Below, in pieces: positions 47,419 through 56,411 of a DNA stretch of 64,000 bases. This DNA is from Rhizobium leguminosarum bv. trifolii WSM2297. Lineage in GTDB: Bacteria > Pseudomonadota > Alphaproteobacteria > Rhizobiales > Rhizobiaceae. The stretch lies in the NCBI RefSeq assembly GCF_000271845.1, contig NZ_JH719395.1:1936129-2000128 (forward strand), in the 5' to 3' direction. The position numbers were made by a program, and so were the translations under genes. Under the pieces are notes generated by a model that made no database searches, was not told the DNA's origin, and worked only from the letters and a program-made list of their open reading frames with translations. Positions within the stretch are counted from its first letter, which is position 1. Each line of letters starts with the position of its first letter.

Positions 47419-48333
47419 TCAAAGCTCCTTGCGGATATCGACGACGCGCAGGATGGCGGCAACCATCAGCAGGACCACAGCAAGCAGCACCACGGCATTG
47501 GCGGCCGCCGCCGGATATTGCAACAGCGACATCTGGTTCTTCATCATCAGCGCCACCGAGGCGCTCTGGCCGCCGGACATCACCTGCACGGTCGAAAAAT
47601 CGGCCATGACGAGGGTGACGACGAAGATCGTGCCGATCGCCATGCCGGGTTTTGCCAGCGGAATGACGACGTTCCACAGCACCTGCCAGCCCGACGCCCC
47701 GGCATCGCGCGCCGCCTCGAACAGCGAGCGGTCGATGCGCATCAGCGTGTTGAAGATCGGCGTCACCATGAACAGCGTGTAGAGATGCACCATGGCGAGC
47801 ACGACGGCGAAATCGGAATAGAGCAGCCATTCGATCGGCTTGGGGATGATCCCCATCTCGATCAGAGTCGAATTGACGAGACCGTTGCGCCCGAGCACCG
47901 GGATCCACGAGATCATGCGGATGATGTTCGAGGTCATGAACGGCACGGTGCAGACGAGAAAGAGGATCATCTGCGTCGAGGTTTTGCGGATATGGAAGGC
48001 CAGGAAATAGGCGACCCAGAAACCGATGAGGAGCGTCAGAGCCCAGACGATGGCGGTGAATTTCAGCGTATTGAGATAGGTCTTCCACGTCACCCACGAC
48101 CCGAGCGTATCGGTGTAGTTCATGGTGAGAAAATCGGGATAAAGGCCGGCGAAATCGTAATCCCAGAAGCTGACGACTGTGATCATGGCGATCGGCAGCA
48201 GGAAGAAGAAGCCCAGAATGACGATCAGCGGCGTCGCCTGGAGGTAGGAGATGGCCGAGGGGGAGAGGCGGAGGGCACGGCCACGCGTAGGCTGCGAAGC
48301 CTGATCCGTCTGCTCTGAAGCGATCGTCGCCAT
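47419..48333 (-). CDS. ABC importer permease (PotB type)
   Basis: 304 residues from ATG 48333 (AAAGGGCAAGGG upstream). EAA region EAARDAGASGWQVLWNVVIPLAKPGMA near residue 205. The stop touches the start of the next permease. A longer frame to 48411 reads into a GC-rich repeat and is rejected. Confidence 0.92.
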   Translation of the reverse strand: MATIASEQTDQASQPTRGRALRLSPSAISYLQATPLIVILGFFFLLPIAMITVVSFWDYDFAGLYPDFLTMNYTDTLGSWVTWKTYLNTLKFTAIVWALTLLIGFWVAYFLAFHIRKTSTQMILFLVCTVPFMTSNIIRMISWIPVLGRNGLVNSTLIEMGIIPKPIEWLLYSDFAVVLAMVHLYTLFMVTPIFNTLMRIDRSLFEAARDAGASGWQVLWNVVIPLAKPGMAIGTIFVVTLVMADFSTVQVMSGGQSASVALMMKNQMSLLQYPAAAANAVVLLAVVLLMVAAILRVVDIRKEL

Positions 48334-48388
48334 CCCTTGCCCTTTCCGTTGGTCATTCATCCCGGTGTAAAGGGAGGGCTCGAAAAGA

Positions 48389-48480
48389 CCCCTCCCCAAC
48401 CCTCCCCACAAGGGGGAGGGAGTTTCTATGCCGCACCGCCTCTGGACCCCCTCCCCCTTGTAGGGAGGGTTGGGGAGGGG
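48389..48480. repeat. RIME-like mosaic element between binding protein and permease genes
   Basis: 92 bp with long inverted ends CCCCTCCCCAACCCTCCC (48389-48406) and GGGAGGGTTGGGGAGGGG (48463-48480). It shares TATGCCGCACCG (48427-48438) with the 20052 element (20103-20114). Within an operon, it may reduce the level of the downstream genes. Confidence 0.85.
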
Positions 48481-48495
48481 AAAAGCGGCGAACGC

Positions 48496-49794
48496 TTAGG
48501 CAGCGATGAACTCGTTCCAGCGACGAACCATGTAGCGGTCTTCGTCCATCACCGAGTTCCAGCAGGCGACGGCGCCCATGCGGGCTTCGAAGGAGCCGCC
48601 GTCGCGCACGGCGCCGGCCTTTTCCATGACCTTGCCCTCGGGAGACAGGATGTCGCCCTGCGCCGGCTTGCCCTCGATCCAGTAGCCCCATTCGTCGGCG
48701 GACATGAATTCCTTGGCGGTGTCCATGGCAGCAGAATAGTAGCCCTGACGGTTGAGGTAGCCGCCGACCCAGCCCGATGTGTACCAGTTGATGTATTCGT
48801 AAGCCGCATCGAGCTGCGCGCCCTTCAAGTGTGAGGCAAGGCCGAGACCGCCGCCCCAGGCGCGATAACCTTCCTTGAGCGGCTGGAAGGTGCAGGCGAT
48901 GCCCTTCGAACGGACTGCGGCGACAGCCGGCGACCACATCGACTGGATAACGACTTCGCCCGAGGCCATCAGGTTGACCGACTCGTCGAAGCTCTTCCAG
49001 AAGGCGCGGAACTGGCCCTCGCCCTTGGTCTTGATGAGGAATTCGATCGTCTTGTCGATCTCTTGCTTGGTCATGTTGCCCTTGTCGGCATATTTGATCT
49101 TGCCGGAGGCTTCCATGATCATCGCTGCATCCATGATGCCGATCGACGGAATGTTGAGGATCGCGGTCTTGCCCTTGAAGGCCGGATCGAGAATGTCGGC
49201 CCAGCTGGTGATCGGACGGCCGGTGAGATCGGGGCGGATGCCAAGCGTGTCGGCGTTGTAGATGGTTGGAACCATCGTCATCCACTGCGTCGGCTCCTTG
49301 GCGAACTTCTTGGAACCCTGCGCCTCGACGAAGCCGACCGTGTGCGGCGCCGTACCCTGGGCAATGACGCTGTCGGCCTTCAGCTTGCCGTTGATGAACA
49401 GCGGCACGATCTTGTCGTAATATTTCAGCTTCTTGACGTCCATTGGCTGCAGCACGCCGGTCGGGAATACTTTCTTGGCGATCCAGTATTCGATGTCGGC
49501 GATATCGTAGCTGTCAGGCTGGGTGACGGCGCGCTGGGCGGCGGCGTCGGAATCGGTTGCCGTCATCTCCAGCGTGATGCCGAGATCGGCCTTGCACTTC
49601 TCAGCGATGGCGTTGATGTTGGAAACGCCGGTGCCGAACTGGCGAAGCGTGATGTTCGACTGCGCCCAGATTGTGGGAAAGCCGGTGATTGCGCCGGAGC
49701 CGGCGATGGCGCCGACGGCAGCGGCACCCGTCTTCAAGAGCGTGCGGCGGGAAAGACCCTTCTCCGCCTTGGTCGATGTCGTTTCAGTCGTCAT
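48496..49794 (-). CDS. ABC importer substrate-binding protein, polyamine-like, Tat-type signal
   Basis: 432 residues. The N terminus has a twin-arginine motif, GLSRRTLLKTGAAAVGAIAG, suggesting Tat export. Mature part is a PotD-like fold (IEYWIAKKVFPTGVLQPMDVKKLKYYDKIVP near 90). ATG 49794 follows GGGGAACTGAC; the frame from 49815 is longer but less likely. Located between ATPase (upstream) and permeases. Confidence 0.9.
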   Translation of the reverse strand: MTTETTSTKAEKGLSRRTLLKTGAAAVGAIAGSGAITGFPTIWAQSNITLRQFGTGVSNINAIAEKCKADLGITLEMTATDSDAAAQRAVTQPDSYDIADIEYWIAKKVFPTGVLQPMDVKKLKYYDKIVPLFINGKLKADSVIAQGTAPHTVGFVEAQGSKKFAKEPTQWMTMVPTIYNADTLGIRPDLTGRPITSWADILDPAFKGKTAILNIPSIGIMDAAMIMEASGKIKYADKGNMTKQEIDKTIEFLIKTKGEGQFRAFWKSFDESVNLMASGEVVIQSMWSPAVAAVRSKGIACTFQPLKEGYRAWGGGLGLASHLKGAQLDAAYEYINWYTSGWVGGYLNRQGYYSAAMDTAKEFMSADEWGYWIEGKPAQGDILSPEGKVMEKAGAVRDGGSFEARMGAVACWNSVMDEDRYMVRRWNEFIAA

Positions 49795-49847
49795 GTCAGT
49801 TCCCCTTTTCTTCATACAGAAGGTTCATGGTTCTTGATGGTGAAGGT

Positions 49848-50939
49848 TCATGCGGAAGATCGGCCAAGAAGCACGGCATCCTCGGGCGCCCAGCTGAGCG
49901 AGACGGTGTCGCCGACCGCGACCGGCCGGGCGAAATAGTCGTTATCGTCGGCAATGACGGTGAAGTCGTCGCTGCCGGCGCCCAGAACGGTGATCTTCAC
50001 CGATGAGCCGCGATATTCGATGTTGGTGACGATGCCGTCGAATCCGAGGGTCCATTCGGTCGCCACCTCAAGGCGCACGCGGTCGGTGCGGATGCCGATG
50101 TCGACCGTTTCACCGACCTCCCTGCCCGCCCCGCGCACGGAAAAGCTCTGGCCCTCCGGCACGGTCATCACGACCGTGCCGTTTTCGCTTGAGGTCACTC
50201 GGCCGGACAGCACATTGTGGTCGCCCATGAAACGCGCGACGAAGGCGGTCGCCGGCTTCTCGAACACCTCGCGCGGGGCCGCCGCTTGCTCGATCCGGCC
50301 GTCATTCATAATGACGATGACGTCGGCGAGCGCCATCGCTTCTTCCTGGCTGTGGGTAACGTGCACAAAAGTAATGCCGAGCGACTTCTGCAGCTTCTTA
50401 AGTTCGGCCCGCATACGGATTTTCAGGAACGGATCGAGCGCCGACAGCGGCTCGTCGAGCAGCAGCGCCTCCGGATCGGTAATCAAAGCGCGCGCCAGCG
50501 CCACGCGCTGCTGCTGGCCGCCGGAAAGCTGGGCCGGGCGCCTGTTGGCATAGGCCTCCATCTGCATCAGCTTCAGCATCTCGAGCGCCTTGGCGCGCCG
50601 CTCCGCCTTGTCGACGCCCTTCATCTTCAGGCTGAAGGCAACGTTGTCGATGAGGTCCAAATGCGGGAACAGCGCATAGGACTGGAACATCATCGCCGTG
50701 CCGCGCCTGGCCGGCGGGAAATCGGTGACAACGGCATTGCCGAGCCGGATATCGCCCGACGAGATACTCTCGTGGCCGGCGATCATGCGCAGCGTCGAGG
50801 TCTTGCCGCAGCCCGATGGGCCAAGGAAGCAGCAATAGGAGCCGGCCGGAATCTTCAGGCTGATCGCGTGGACCGCGGTCGTCGCCCCATAAACCTTCGA
50901 AACGGATATTATATCGATCTCTGCCGCTTTCGACATCAT
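49848..50939 (-). CDS. ABC importer ATPase (PotA-like)
   Basis: 363 residues from ATG 50939 (AGGGGATGGC before). Walker A GPSGCGKTS near residue 40, MFQSYALFPHLDLI, LSGGQQQR near 139, LLLDEPLSALDPF, VTHSQEEAM. TOBE region from about 245 to the end. First gene of the importer operon that continues with binding protein, two permeases, racemase and flavin reductase. Confidence 0.94.
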   Translation of the reverse strand: MMSKAAEIDIISVSKVYGATTAVHAISLKIPAGSYCCFLGPSGCGKTSTLRMIAGHESISSGDIRLGNAVVTDFPPARRGTAMMFQSYALFPHLDLIDNVAFSLKMKGVDKAERRAKALEMLKLMQMEAYANRRPAQLSGGQQQRVALARALITDPEALLLDEPLSALDPFLKIRMRAELKKLQKSLGITFVHVTHSQEEAMALADVIVIMNDGRIEQAAAPREVFEKPATAFVARFMGDHNVLSGRVTSSENGTVVMTVPEGQSFSVRGAGREVGETVDIGIRTDRVRLEVATEWTLGFDGIVTNIEYRGSSVKITVLGAGSDDFTVIADDNDYFARPVAVGDTVSLSWAPEDAVLLGRSSA

Positions 50940-51107
50940 GCCATCCCCTGTTTGGAAAAGATGATGCATCCGCCGTGCCAAATTGTGCATCGCCAGATAA
51001 GTCTTTGTTAATTAACATCTTTCTGTACAGATCACCCACTAGGGCAAATTATAGGCAAGATGATATCTGCACATGAATTAGGCTATCGTGCTCAATTCGT
51101 GCAAAAC

Positions 51108-51119
51108 ATCGTATACAAC
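51108..51119. promoter_or_regulatory. GTATAC-centred site in the divergent importer/GntR promoter
   Basis: ATCGTATACAA with core GTATAC at 51111-51116. FadR-type GntR proteins commonly recognise TGTATACA-like palindromes. A related ACGTATACGA occurs upstream of the racemase-family gene at 30610. Confidence 0.5.
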
Positions 51120-51203
51120 CTCATCGCGATTTCGCGCACAAATTCCGTTTAACTTTTGCAGCGAAGCCGGATATGGTTTGCCGATCATCAGGAAATCGAT
51201 TTC

Positions 51204-51914
51204 ATGAAATCCGCTGCCAAGGTCACGCAGGCCGAAGACTCCGCCGAAACCAGCACACAACTGATCCGTGATTCCATTCGCGAGGCAATCGTGGAGCGCA
51301 GGCTTTCGCCCGGCACCAAACTTTCGGAAAACGATGTCGGCAATCTCTTCAATGTCAGCCGCACGCTTGCTCGCGCCGCACTCCAGGCGCTTTCCTATGA
51401 AGGCCTGGTCAGCGTCGAGAAGAATCGCGGCGCCTTCGTCGCCTATCCCTCGCCCGATGAGGCCCGCCAGATCTTTGCCGCCCGCCGCCTGGTCGAACCC
51501 GGCATATTGCGCGAGGCGGCGGCGCGGATCACGCCCGGTGACGTCAGCGAGCTGAAACAGCTTTTGCTGGAGGAAGGCCGCCTGATGAGCGAACGCGGCC
51601 AGACGGCGCGCCGCGCCGAGATCAAGGCATCCGGCGATTTCCATCTCAGGCTGGCGGAAATCTCCGGCAATGCGATTATGCAGCGCTTCATGGAAGAGCT
51701 TGTCGCCCGCTCGTCGCTGGTGATTGCCCTTTATGGCCAGTCCACGGTATCGAGCTGCGGCCATACCGAACACGGCGACATCATAGCGGCGATCGAAGGC
51801 AACGAACTCGACCGGGCCTGCCAGCTGATGCTGCATCATATCGCCCATATCGAGGCCGATCTCGATCTGCGCGAGCGCAAGAGCCTCGGCCTCAAGGAAG
51901 CCTTCGAGCTTTAG
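51204..51914 (+). CDS. GntR family regulator, FCD type
   Basis: 236 residues: HTH REAIVERRLSPGTKLSENDVGNLFNVSRTLARAALQALSYEGLVSVEKNRGAFVA (20-75), FCD domain with metal-binding residues (DFHLRLAEIS near 150, GHTEHGDIIAAI near 192, MLHHIAHIE near 213). ATG 51204 has AGGAAATCGATTTC. Divergent from the importer operon, with ATCGTATACAA at 51109-51119 between, a FadR-type GntR site candidate. Confidence 0.93.
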   Translation: MKSAAKVTQAEDSAETSTQLIRDSIREAIVERRLSPGTKLSENDVGNLFNVSRTLARAALQALSYEGLVSVEKNRGAFVAYPSPDEARQIFAARRLVEPGILREAAARITPGDVSELKQLLLEEGRLMSERGQTARRAEIKASGDFHLRLAEISGNAIMQRFMEELVARSSLVIALYGQSTVSSCGHTEHGDIIAAIEGNELDRACQLMLHHIAHIEADLDLRERKSLGLKEAFEL

Positions 51915-51999
51915 GAACGACTTCAGACTGTCGGCATAGGAAGACGCGGGGCACGCAGCTTCGCCACGCCCCGTGGTGCGTCACGCTCAGTCCGAAGCC

Positions 52000-52422
52000 C
52001 TACCAAGGCGTCTGCTTCGGCAGCATCTCGAAGGCCGCGAAGATATCCTCCGCGGTCCTCGGCTCGTTGGAGCGCAGCTTGACCGTCCCGTCGCGTCCGA
52101 CCAGGATCAGACCGAACTCGCCGGATGGCGGCCCCTGCAGCCGCTGTCTGACATCGTCGGCATCGAGTTCGGAACCGTCATCGAACAGCGAGAACGCGCC
52201 GCCGCCGGCGATGATGAAAACCTCGACGTCTTCCTCTATGAGGCGCATATGCGCGTTCCGCAGCCATTCGTCCTGGATGACCGCGCGGTCGTCCTGGGCA
52301 TCGGCAAAGATGATCAGCACCCGCTTCCTGTCGCGAAACTGCTCGAGCGACTGCGGAAGTTCCGGCTCACGCCGAGGCGTGCCGATGAGTTCATGAACGA
52401 TGGATTTCAGCATGGTGCTCAT
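52000..52422 (-). CDS. DUF4174 domain protein
   Basis: 140-residue conserved hypothetical. The sequence LEQFRDRKRVLIIFADAQDDRAVIQDEWLRN, then VEVFIIAGGGAFSLFDD, FGLILVGRDGTVKLRSNEP shows the thioredoxin-like DUF4174 pattern; no CXXC is visible. ATG 52422 follows GAGGAATGAGCACC. Role unknown, no linked pathway. Confidence 0.85.
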   Translation of the reverse strand: MSTMLKSIVHELIGTPRREPELPQSLEQFRDRKRVLIIFADAQDDRAVIQDEWLRNAHMRLIEEDVEVFIIAGGGAFSLFDDGSELDADDVRQRLQGPPSGEFGLILVGRDGTVKLRSNEPRTAEDIFAAFEMLPKQTPW

Positions 52423-52528
52423 TCCTCACCCGCACTGGCGGCGGGCATGCCGGTAAACGGCTGGCAATGGGCGAGGTTCCGCCAAGAAGCGGAAAAGGAT
52501 CGCAGCCATGGCCGCGATCCTCATCCTG

Positions 52529-52912
52529 TCAGTCGCGATTCTGATCTTCGGCCACATGGGCCGAAACGGCGACGAGATCGACCGTGCCATTGGCAAGCAG
52601 GCGCTTGCGCACCAGCACGCGCATGACGCGCGCCGCCGTCGAGAAGGTCATCTGGTCGAGCGGGCCTTCGCCCTCCCATGGCTTGGTCAGTCGCTCGGTC
52701 ACGGCGCCGACGATGTTCATCGGCACGATGTCGGTGCATTCGCGCATGGCTTCAAAAACGAAACCGATGGGGATGACTCGTCCTTCGTAGGTTACGATCG
52801 GTTCGGTCAATTCGCTGTCCCATTCCTCGAAGGCGTAGAGCGCTTCGCGAAACAGCTGCTGGAGGGTAAACGGCGCGTGGCCGTCATGAAGTGGCGGCAG
52901 GGCATTCAACAT
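52529..52912 (-). CDS. Hypothetical protein
   Basis: 127 residues from ATG 52912, ribosome site AGGAGACAGAC. The upstream part of the longer frame (to 53086) lacks a start signal. Contains LFREALYAFEEWDSELTEPIVTYEGRVIPIGFVFEAMRECTD; no recognised domain. Not hydrophobic, probably cytosolic. Isolated, near DUF4174 and small proteins. Confidence 0.75.
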   Translation of the reverse strand: MLNALPPLHDGHAPFTLQQLFREALYAFEEWDSELTEPIVTYEGRVIPIGFVFEAMRECTDIVPMNIVGAVTERLTKPWEGEGPLDQMTFSTAARVMRVLVRKRLLANGTVDLVAVSAHVAEDQNRD

Positions 52913-53274
52913 GTCTGTCTCCTCTTGATGGGTTGAGGCCAAAGTCCTCCGGTATCGGTCGCGCCAACGCGGGGAATGGAACGTTTTTGCTGCCCCTGCG
53001 AACCGAATAACACTATTGATTCTATAGAGTAACGCGCTGGGGTAAAGCCCATTTATGCGGGACGGCGGAAGCCAATTCCATAACACGCTGATTTTCCTAC
53101 GTGTTTTAGTTGAAATTTTCCGGGAGACGGCCCTTCCTGAAAAATCATGCCACCCGCTTCAGATCGCCCCGCAATGGCACGATCAGGCGAAAAAACCGTG
53201 AAAAATCACGGAACTTTTGCCGCTGTAATCTGTTTTGTTCTCACACTTCGAAAAACAGTCTGGGGTAATCACCA

Positions 53275-53499
53275 ATGACGCAAATCCGTGAACCGGAGCG
53301 CCGAAGCAGAATCCTGCGCGGCCGCCCCTATAGCCTTGATGAATTCGCTTCCAAATACGGCCTGGGGGGCGAGCAGGCCGAAAGGCTCTTCACCCGTTTC
53401 GGGCCCTCGTCCATCGAACTCGACCTGCTGATGGCCGCCAAGCGGGGCCTGCCGGTTCGGCAGGAAAGAGCAGTTCCGCAGGACAGAATTGCCGAATAA
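53275..53499 (+). CDS. Small hypothetical protein, DUF3606-like
   Basis: 74 residues, start ATG 53275. Segment SLDEFASKYGLGGEQAERLFTRFG resembles the DUF3606 family (small stress-linked proteins of Rhizobiales) with the pattern of a helix pair. Basic N terminus. Followed by DUF2934 gene 24 bp later; probably co-transcribed. Confidence 0.7.
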   Translation: MTQIREPERRSRILRGRPYSLDEFASKYGLGGEQAERLFTRFGPSSIELDLLMAAKRGLPVRQERAVPQDRIAE

Positions 53500-53523
53500 C
53501 GACTTAACGAATGGAATGGATAG

Positions 53524-53763
53524 ATGAGCAGCAGACGCCACGAATGGATCAGCAAAAGAGCCTACGCGATCTGGGAAGAACAGGGGCGTCCCGATGGGCG
53601 CGGTGACGAGCACTGGCGCCAGGCGGTGGCCGAACGCAATGCACTGGAACGCACGCAAGCCTCTGTCGACGGCCGTGAGGTGCTGGTGAAATTCCGGCCG
53701 AAACAGCCGCGGCCGGAATTGCCCCACCAGGGCTGGGTCAACCCGTCGACGAAGGTCGGCTGA
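53524..53763 (+). CDS. DUF2934 domain protein
   Basis: 79 residues; HEWISKRAYAIWEEQGRPDGRGDEHWRQA is the full DUF2934 signature. Common small rhizobial proteins of unknown role, often stress-induced. Ends just upstream of a 11-bp perfect inverted repeat that may terminate transcription. Confidence 0.85.
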   Translation: MSSRRHEWISKRAYAIWEEQGRPDGRGDEHWRQAVAERNALERTQASVDGREVLVKFRPKQPRPELPHQGWVNPSTKVG

Positions 53764-54480
53764 TCCAATCTCTGTTTCAGCCCCCCGCCAAACGGCACAC
53801 CGATCAGCCTCATGCTGAGGCCCGTAAGGGGGTCTCAGCATGAGGGCGGGTGACCAGCCCAGTCCTTCGAGGCTTTGCCCTGTGGGCTTTGCACCCCAGG
53901 AGTTGGCGAGAGAGTGAAGCTGGCATCCTTGCTCTTCGCTGACGCTGCGTGCATTCGCGGCTGCGCCGCTCACCCCCTCATCTGCCTGCCGGCATCTTCT
54001 CCCCGCTGGCGCGAAGGGGGATCGTGGGCGAGCCCCGTTCCCCTTTAGACCTGTGATGCAGCAATACCGGGCAGCCTGTTCCCCGTTCTTCTCAGCGGGG
54101 GAAGATGCCGGTTGGGCGATATAACCCCATCCATCGCCGAAGAGATTCTCAGTCGCCGCCCACCTGCGGCGCGTCTGTCGCCAGTGAACGTCAGCAATGG
54201 CACAGTCTAACCGTTTCCACCAACGCCCCTGCTCCCGCCGGAAACGCTTCATCAAGCATATCGGCACAATTCCATGGGATAAGCGCTGTCCATCTCCCCC
54301 GCCCGCGACATTGCCGCTCGACACTTTCTTCGCAAAATCGGAAACGGATACGACTGAAAGCGTGTCGTTCGCGGGGGCGGATTTCATTTCGCCGCCGGGG
54401 GCGGCGCGGCGTCGATTTCGATGCCGGCCGATCCTGTTTATCGTGGGAAAAAGCCTGAAACCCTGCCGGGGCGGGCCATG
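53764..54480. repeat. 717-bp non-coding stretch with a hairpin and RIME-like element
   Basis: 53809-53844 is a hairpin with perfect arms CTCATGCTGAG / CTCAGCATGAG. From 53989 to 54111 inverted arms CCGGCATCTTCTCCCCGCTG (53989-54008) and CAGCGGGGGAAGATGCCGG (54093-54111) differ by one base, a RIME-like element. Nothing else recognisable; an antisense frame across it reads through the repeats and is rejected as a gene. Confidence 0.75.
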
Positions 54481-54675
54481 TCAGAAAACGTTGTTTTCCA
54501 CGCAAAGCGCCCGGTGGACCTCGGTCCAGAACAGCGCCAGCGGGGTGTCGCCGTTGCGTTCGGCAACGAGGGCGCGGATCAGCGCTTCGGAGCCCGCCAT
54601 GTCCTGCCAGCTGGATTTCAGGCCCTTGGCGGCCTGTTGGCATTCGGCAATCTCGAATGGTCTCTTGCTGTCCAT
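54481..54675 (-). CDS. Small hypothetical protein
   Basis: 64 residues, ATG 54675 with GAGGAGACCTCAT before. Sequence MDSKRPFEIAECQQAAKGLK then LFWTEVHRALCVEN, helical, no known domain. Separated from cinR (plus) by a short divergent region that holds a palindrome CCCCGCATATGTGGGG. Confidence 0.6.
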   Translation of the reverse strand: MDSKRPFEIAECQQAAKGLKSSWQDMAGSEALIRALVAERNGDTPLALFWTEVHRALCVENNVF

Positions 54676-54726
54676 ATGAGGTCTCCTCGTGGAAAGGCGC
54701 TAACAGACGGAGCCCGGATTGTCATT

Positions 54727-54742
54727 CCCCGCATATGTGGGG
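54727..54742. promoter_or_regulatory. Palindrome in the promoter region of cinR
   Basis: CCCCGCATATGTGGGG; arms CCCC/GGGG and CATATG core, 57 bp before the cinR start. Could bind a regulator of cinR or belong to a promoter; identity unknown. Confidence 0.45.
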
Positions 54743-54798
54743 ATGCCTTGTATTTAAGACGGTCCTCACGGTAGGATTGAGGGAAGTGGGGCAGTGAA

Positions 54799-55524
54799 AT
54801 GATCGAGAATACCTATAGCGAAAAGTTCGAGTCGGCTTTCGAGCAGATCAAGGCCGCGGCCAATGTGGATGCGGCCATCCGCATTCTCCAGGCGGAATAT
54901 GGCCTCGATTTCGTCACCTACCACCTCGCCCAGACGATCGCCAGCAAGATCGATTCGCCCTTCGTGCGCACCACCTATCCGGATGCCTGGGTCTCCCGCT
55001 ATCTGCTGAACAGCTATGTGAAGGTCGACCCGATCGTCAAACAGGGCTTCGAACGCCAGCTGCCCTTCGACTGGAGCGAGGTCGAGCCGACGCCGGAGGC
55101 TTATGCCATGCTGGTCGACGCCCAGAAGCACGGCATCGGCGGCAACGGCTACTCCATTCCCGTCGCTGACAAGGCGCAGCGCCGCGCGCTGCTGTCGCTG
55201 AATGCCCGCATACAGGCCGACGAATGGGCCGAGCTCGTCCGCCGCTGCCGCAACGAATGGATCGAGATCGCCCATCTGATCCATCGGAAGGCCGTCTACG
55301 AGCTGCACGGCGAGAACGATCCGGTGCCGGCCTTGTCGCCCCGCGAAATCGAGTGTTTGCACTGGACCGCGCTGGGCAAGGATTACAAGGATATCTCGGT
55401 CATCCTGGGCATATCAGAGCACACGACGCGCGATTATCTGAAGACCGCCCGCTTCAAGCTTGGCTGCGCCACGATCTCGGCCGCCGCCTCGCGGGCCGTG
55501 CAATTGCGCATCATCAATCCCTAA
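54799..55524 (+). CDS. cinR: LuxR-family quorum-sensing regulator CinR
   Basis: 241 residues. N-terminal autoinducer-binding domain has the invariant residues W64, Y68, D77, P78 and W92; C-terminal Lux[48 protein letters not shown] from about 177. Followed by a LuxI homologue and the CinS-like small gene, the order of the rhizobial cinRIS locus at the head of the quorum-sensing hierarchy. Activates cinI upon binding long-chain 3-hydroxy-acyl-HSL. Confidence 0.93.
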   Translation: MIENTYSEKFESAFEQIKAAANVDAAIRILQAEYGLDFVTYHLAQTIASKIDSPFVRTTYPDAWVSRYLLNSYVKVDPIVKQGFERQLPFDWSEVEPTPEAYAMLVDAQKHGIGGNGYSIPVADKAQRRALLSLNARIQADEWAELVRRCRNEWIEIAHLIHRKAVYELHGENDPVPALSPREIECLHWTALGKDYKDISVILGISEHTTRDYLKTARFKLGCATISAAASRAVQLRIINP

Positions 55525-55598
55525 ACCGCCGGAAAGGTCAGGCGATATGCACCTAAAACGCGTCGTATGGAATTCGACGCACTTTAGCTCTTTTATTC

Positions 55599-55650
55599 CA
55601 ATGCATGTCGTTATCCCGGAACCCGTATACTCTCCGGACTACATGCATTG
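55599..55650. promoter_or_regulatory. Inverted repeat upstream of cinI
   Basis: Perfect 10-bp arms CAATGCATGT (55599-55608) and ACATGCATTG (55641-55650) around a 32-bp interior that includes GTATAC. It is the most symmetric element of the cinR-cinI gap and a candidate CinR or repressor site. Confidence 0.5.
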
Positions 55651-55655
55651 ATCCC

Positions 55656-55681
55656 CCCATCTGAGGGGGCCCATCTGAGGG
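55656..55681. promoter_or_regulatory. Tandem CCCATCTGAGGG repeat in the cinI leader
   Basis: CCCATCTGAGGG at 55656-55667 and again at 55670-55681, period 14. The first copy with flanking C and G forms a CCCCC-ATCTGA-GGGGG hairpin. Position 65 bp before the cinI start is apt for a leader control element. Confidence 0.5.
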
Positions 55682-55745
55682 AATTTCCGAGCCGGCCTGT
55701 CTGAACCATTCTGCTCTCCACGAACTGCAAACGCTGGAGGGCAAG

Positions 55746-56411
55746 ATGTTTGTAATCATTCAGGCTCATGAGTATCAGAAATACGCTGCCGTACTCGATC
55801 AGATGTTTCGCCTGCGCAAGCAGGTGTTCGCTGATACGCTCGGCTGGGACGTTCCAGTCGTCGGCCCTTACGAACGCGACAGCTACGATGCGCTGGCTCC
55901 CGCCTATCTCGTCTGGTGCAACGACAGCCGCACCCGTCTTTATGGTGGCATGCGACTGATGCCGACGACCGGGCCGACCCTTCTCTACGATGTCTTCCGA
56001 GAGACGTTCCCGGCGGCCGCCGATCTCATCGCTCCCGGCATCTGGGAGGGCACGCGCATGTGCATCGATGAGGAAGCGATCGCCAAGGATTTCCCCAATA
56101 TCGATGCCGGCCGGGCCTTTTCGATGATGCTGCTTGCGCTTTGCGAATGCGCGCTGGATCACGGCATCCATACGATGATTTCCAACTACGAGCCCTATCT
56201 CAAGCGCGTCTACAAACGCGCAGGCGCCGAAGTGGAAGAACTCGGCCGCGCAGACGGCTACGGCAAGTACCCCGTCTGCTGCGGCGCCTTCGAAGTGTCG
56301 GACCGCGTGCTGCGCAACATGCGCACAGCCCTCGGCCTGACCCTACCCCTCTACGTCAGACATGTTCCGACCCGCTCGGTCGTGACCCAATTCCTGGAGA
56401 TGGCAGCATGA
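55746..56411 (+). CDS. cinI: Acyl-homoserine lactone synthase CinI
   Basis: 221-residue LuxI-family synthase. The canonical active-site residues R24, F28, W34, D45 and D48 occur at the canonical numbers, with RLYGGMRLMPTTGP near 67 and IWEGTRMCIDEEA near 99 for E and R. Makes a long-chain AHL (3-hydroxy-C14:1 in the known orthologue). ATG 55746 after GGAGGGCAAG. Its stop overlaps cinS by ATGA. Confidence 0.94.
   Translation: MFVIIQAHEYQKYAAVLDQMFRLRKQVFADTLGWDVPVVGPYERDSYDALAPAYLVWCNDSRTRLYGGMRLMPTTGPTLLYDVFRETFPAAADLIAPGIWEGTRMCIDEEAIAKDFPNIDAGRAFSMMLLALCECALDHGIHTMISNYEPYLKRVYKRAGAEVEELGRADGYGKYPVCCGAFEVSDRVLRNMRTALGLTLPLYVRHVPTRSVVTQFLEMAA

Noticed and set aside
53269..54387. 372-residue minus frame across small genes and repeats
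   Set aside because: Includes a translation of a RIME-like repeat (SPFAPAGRRCRQADEG), same as the rejected extension upstream of the aldehyde dehydrogenase; covers two better plus-strand genes.
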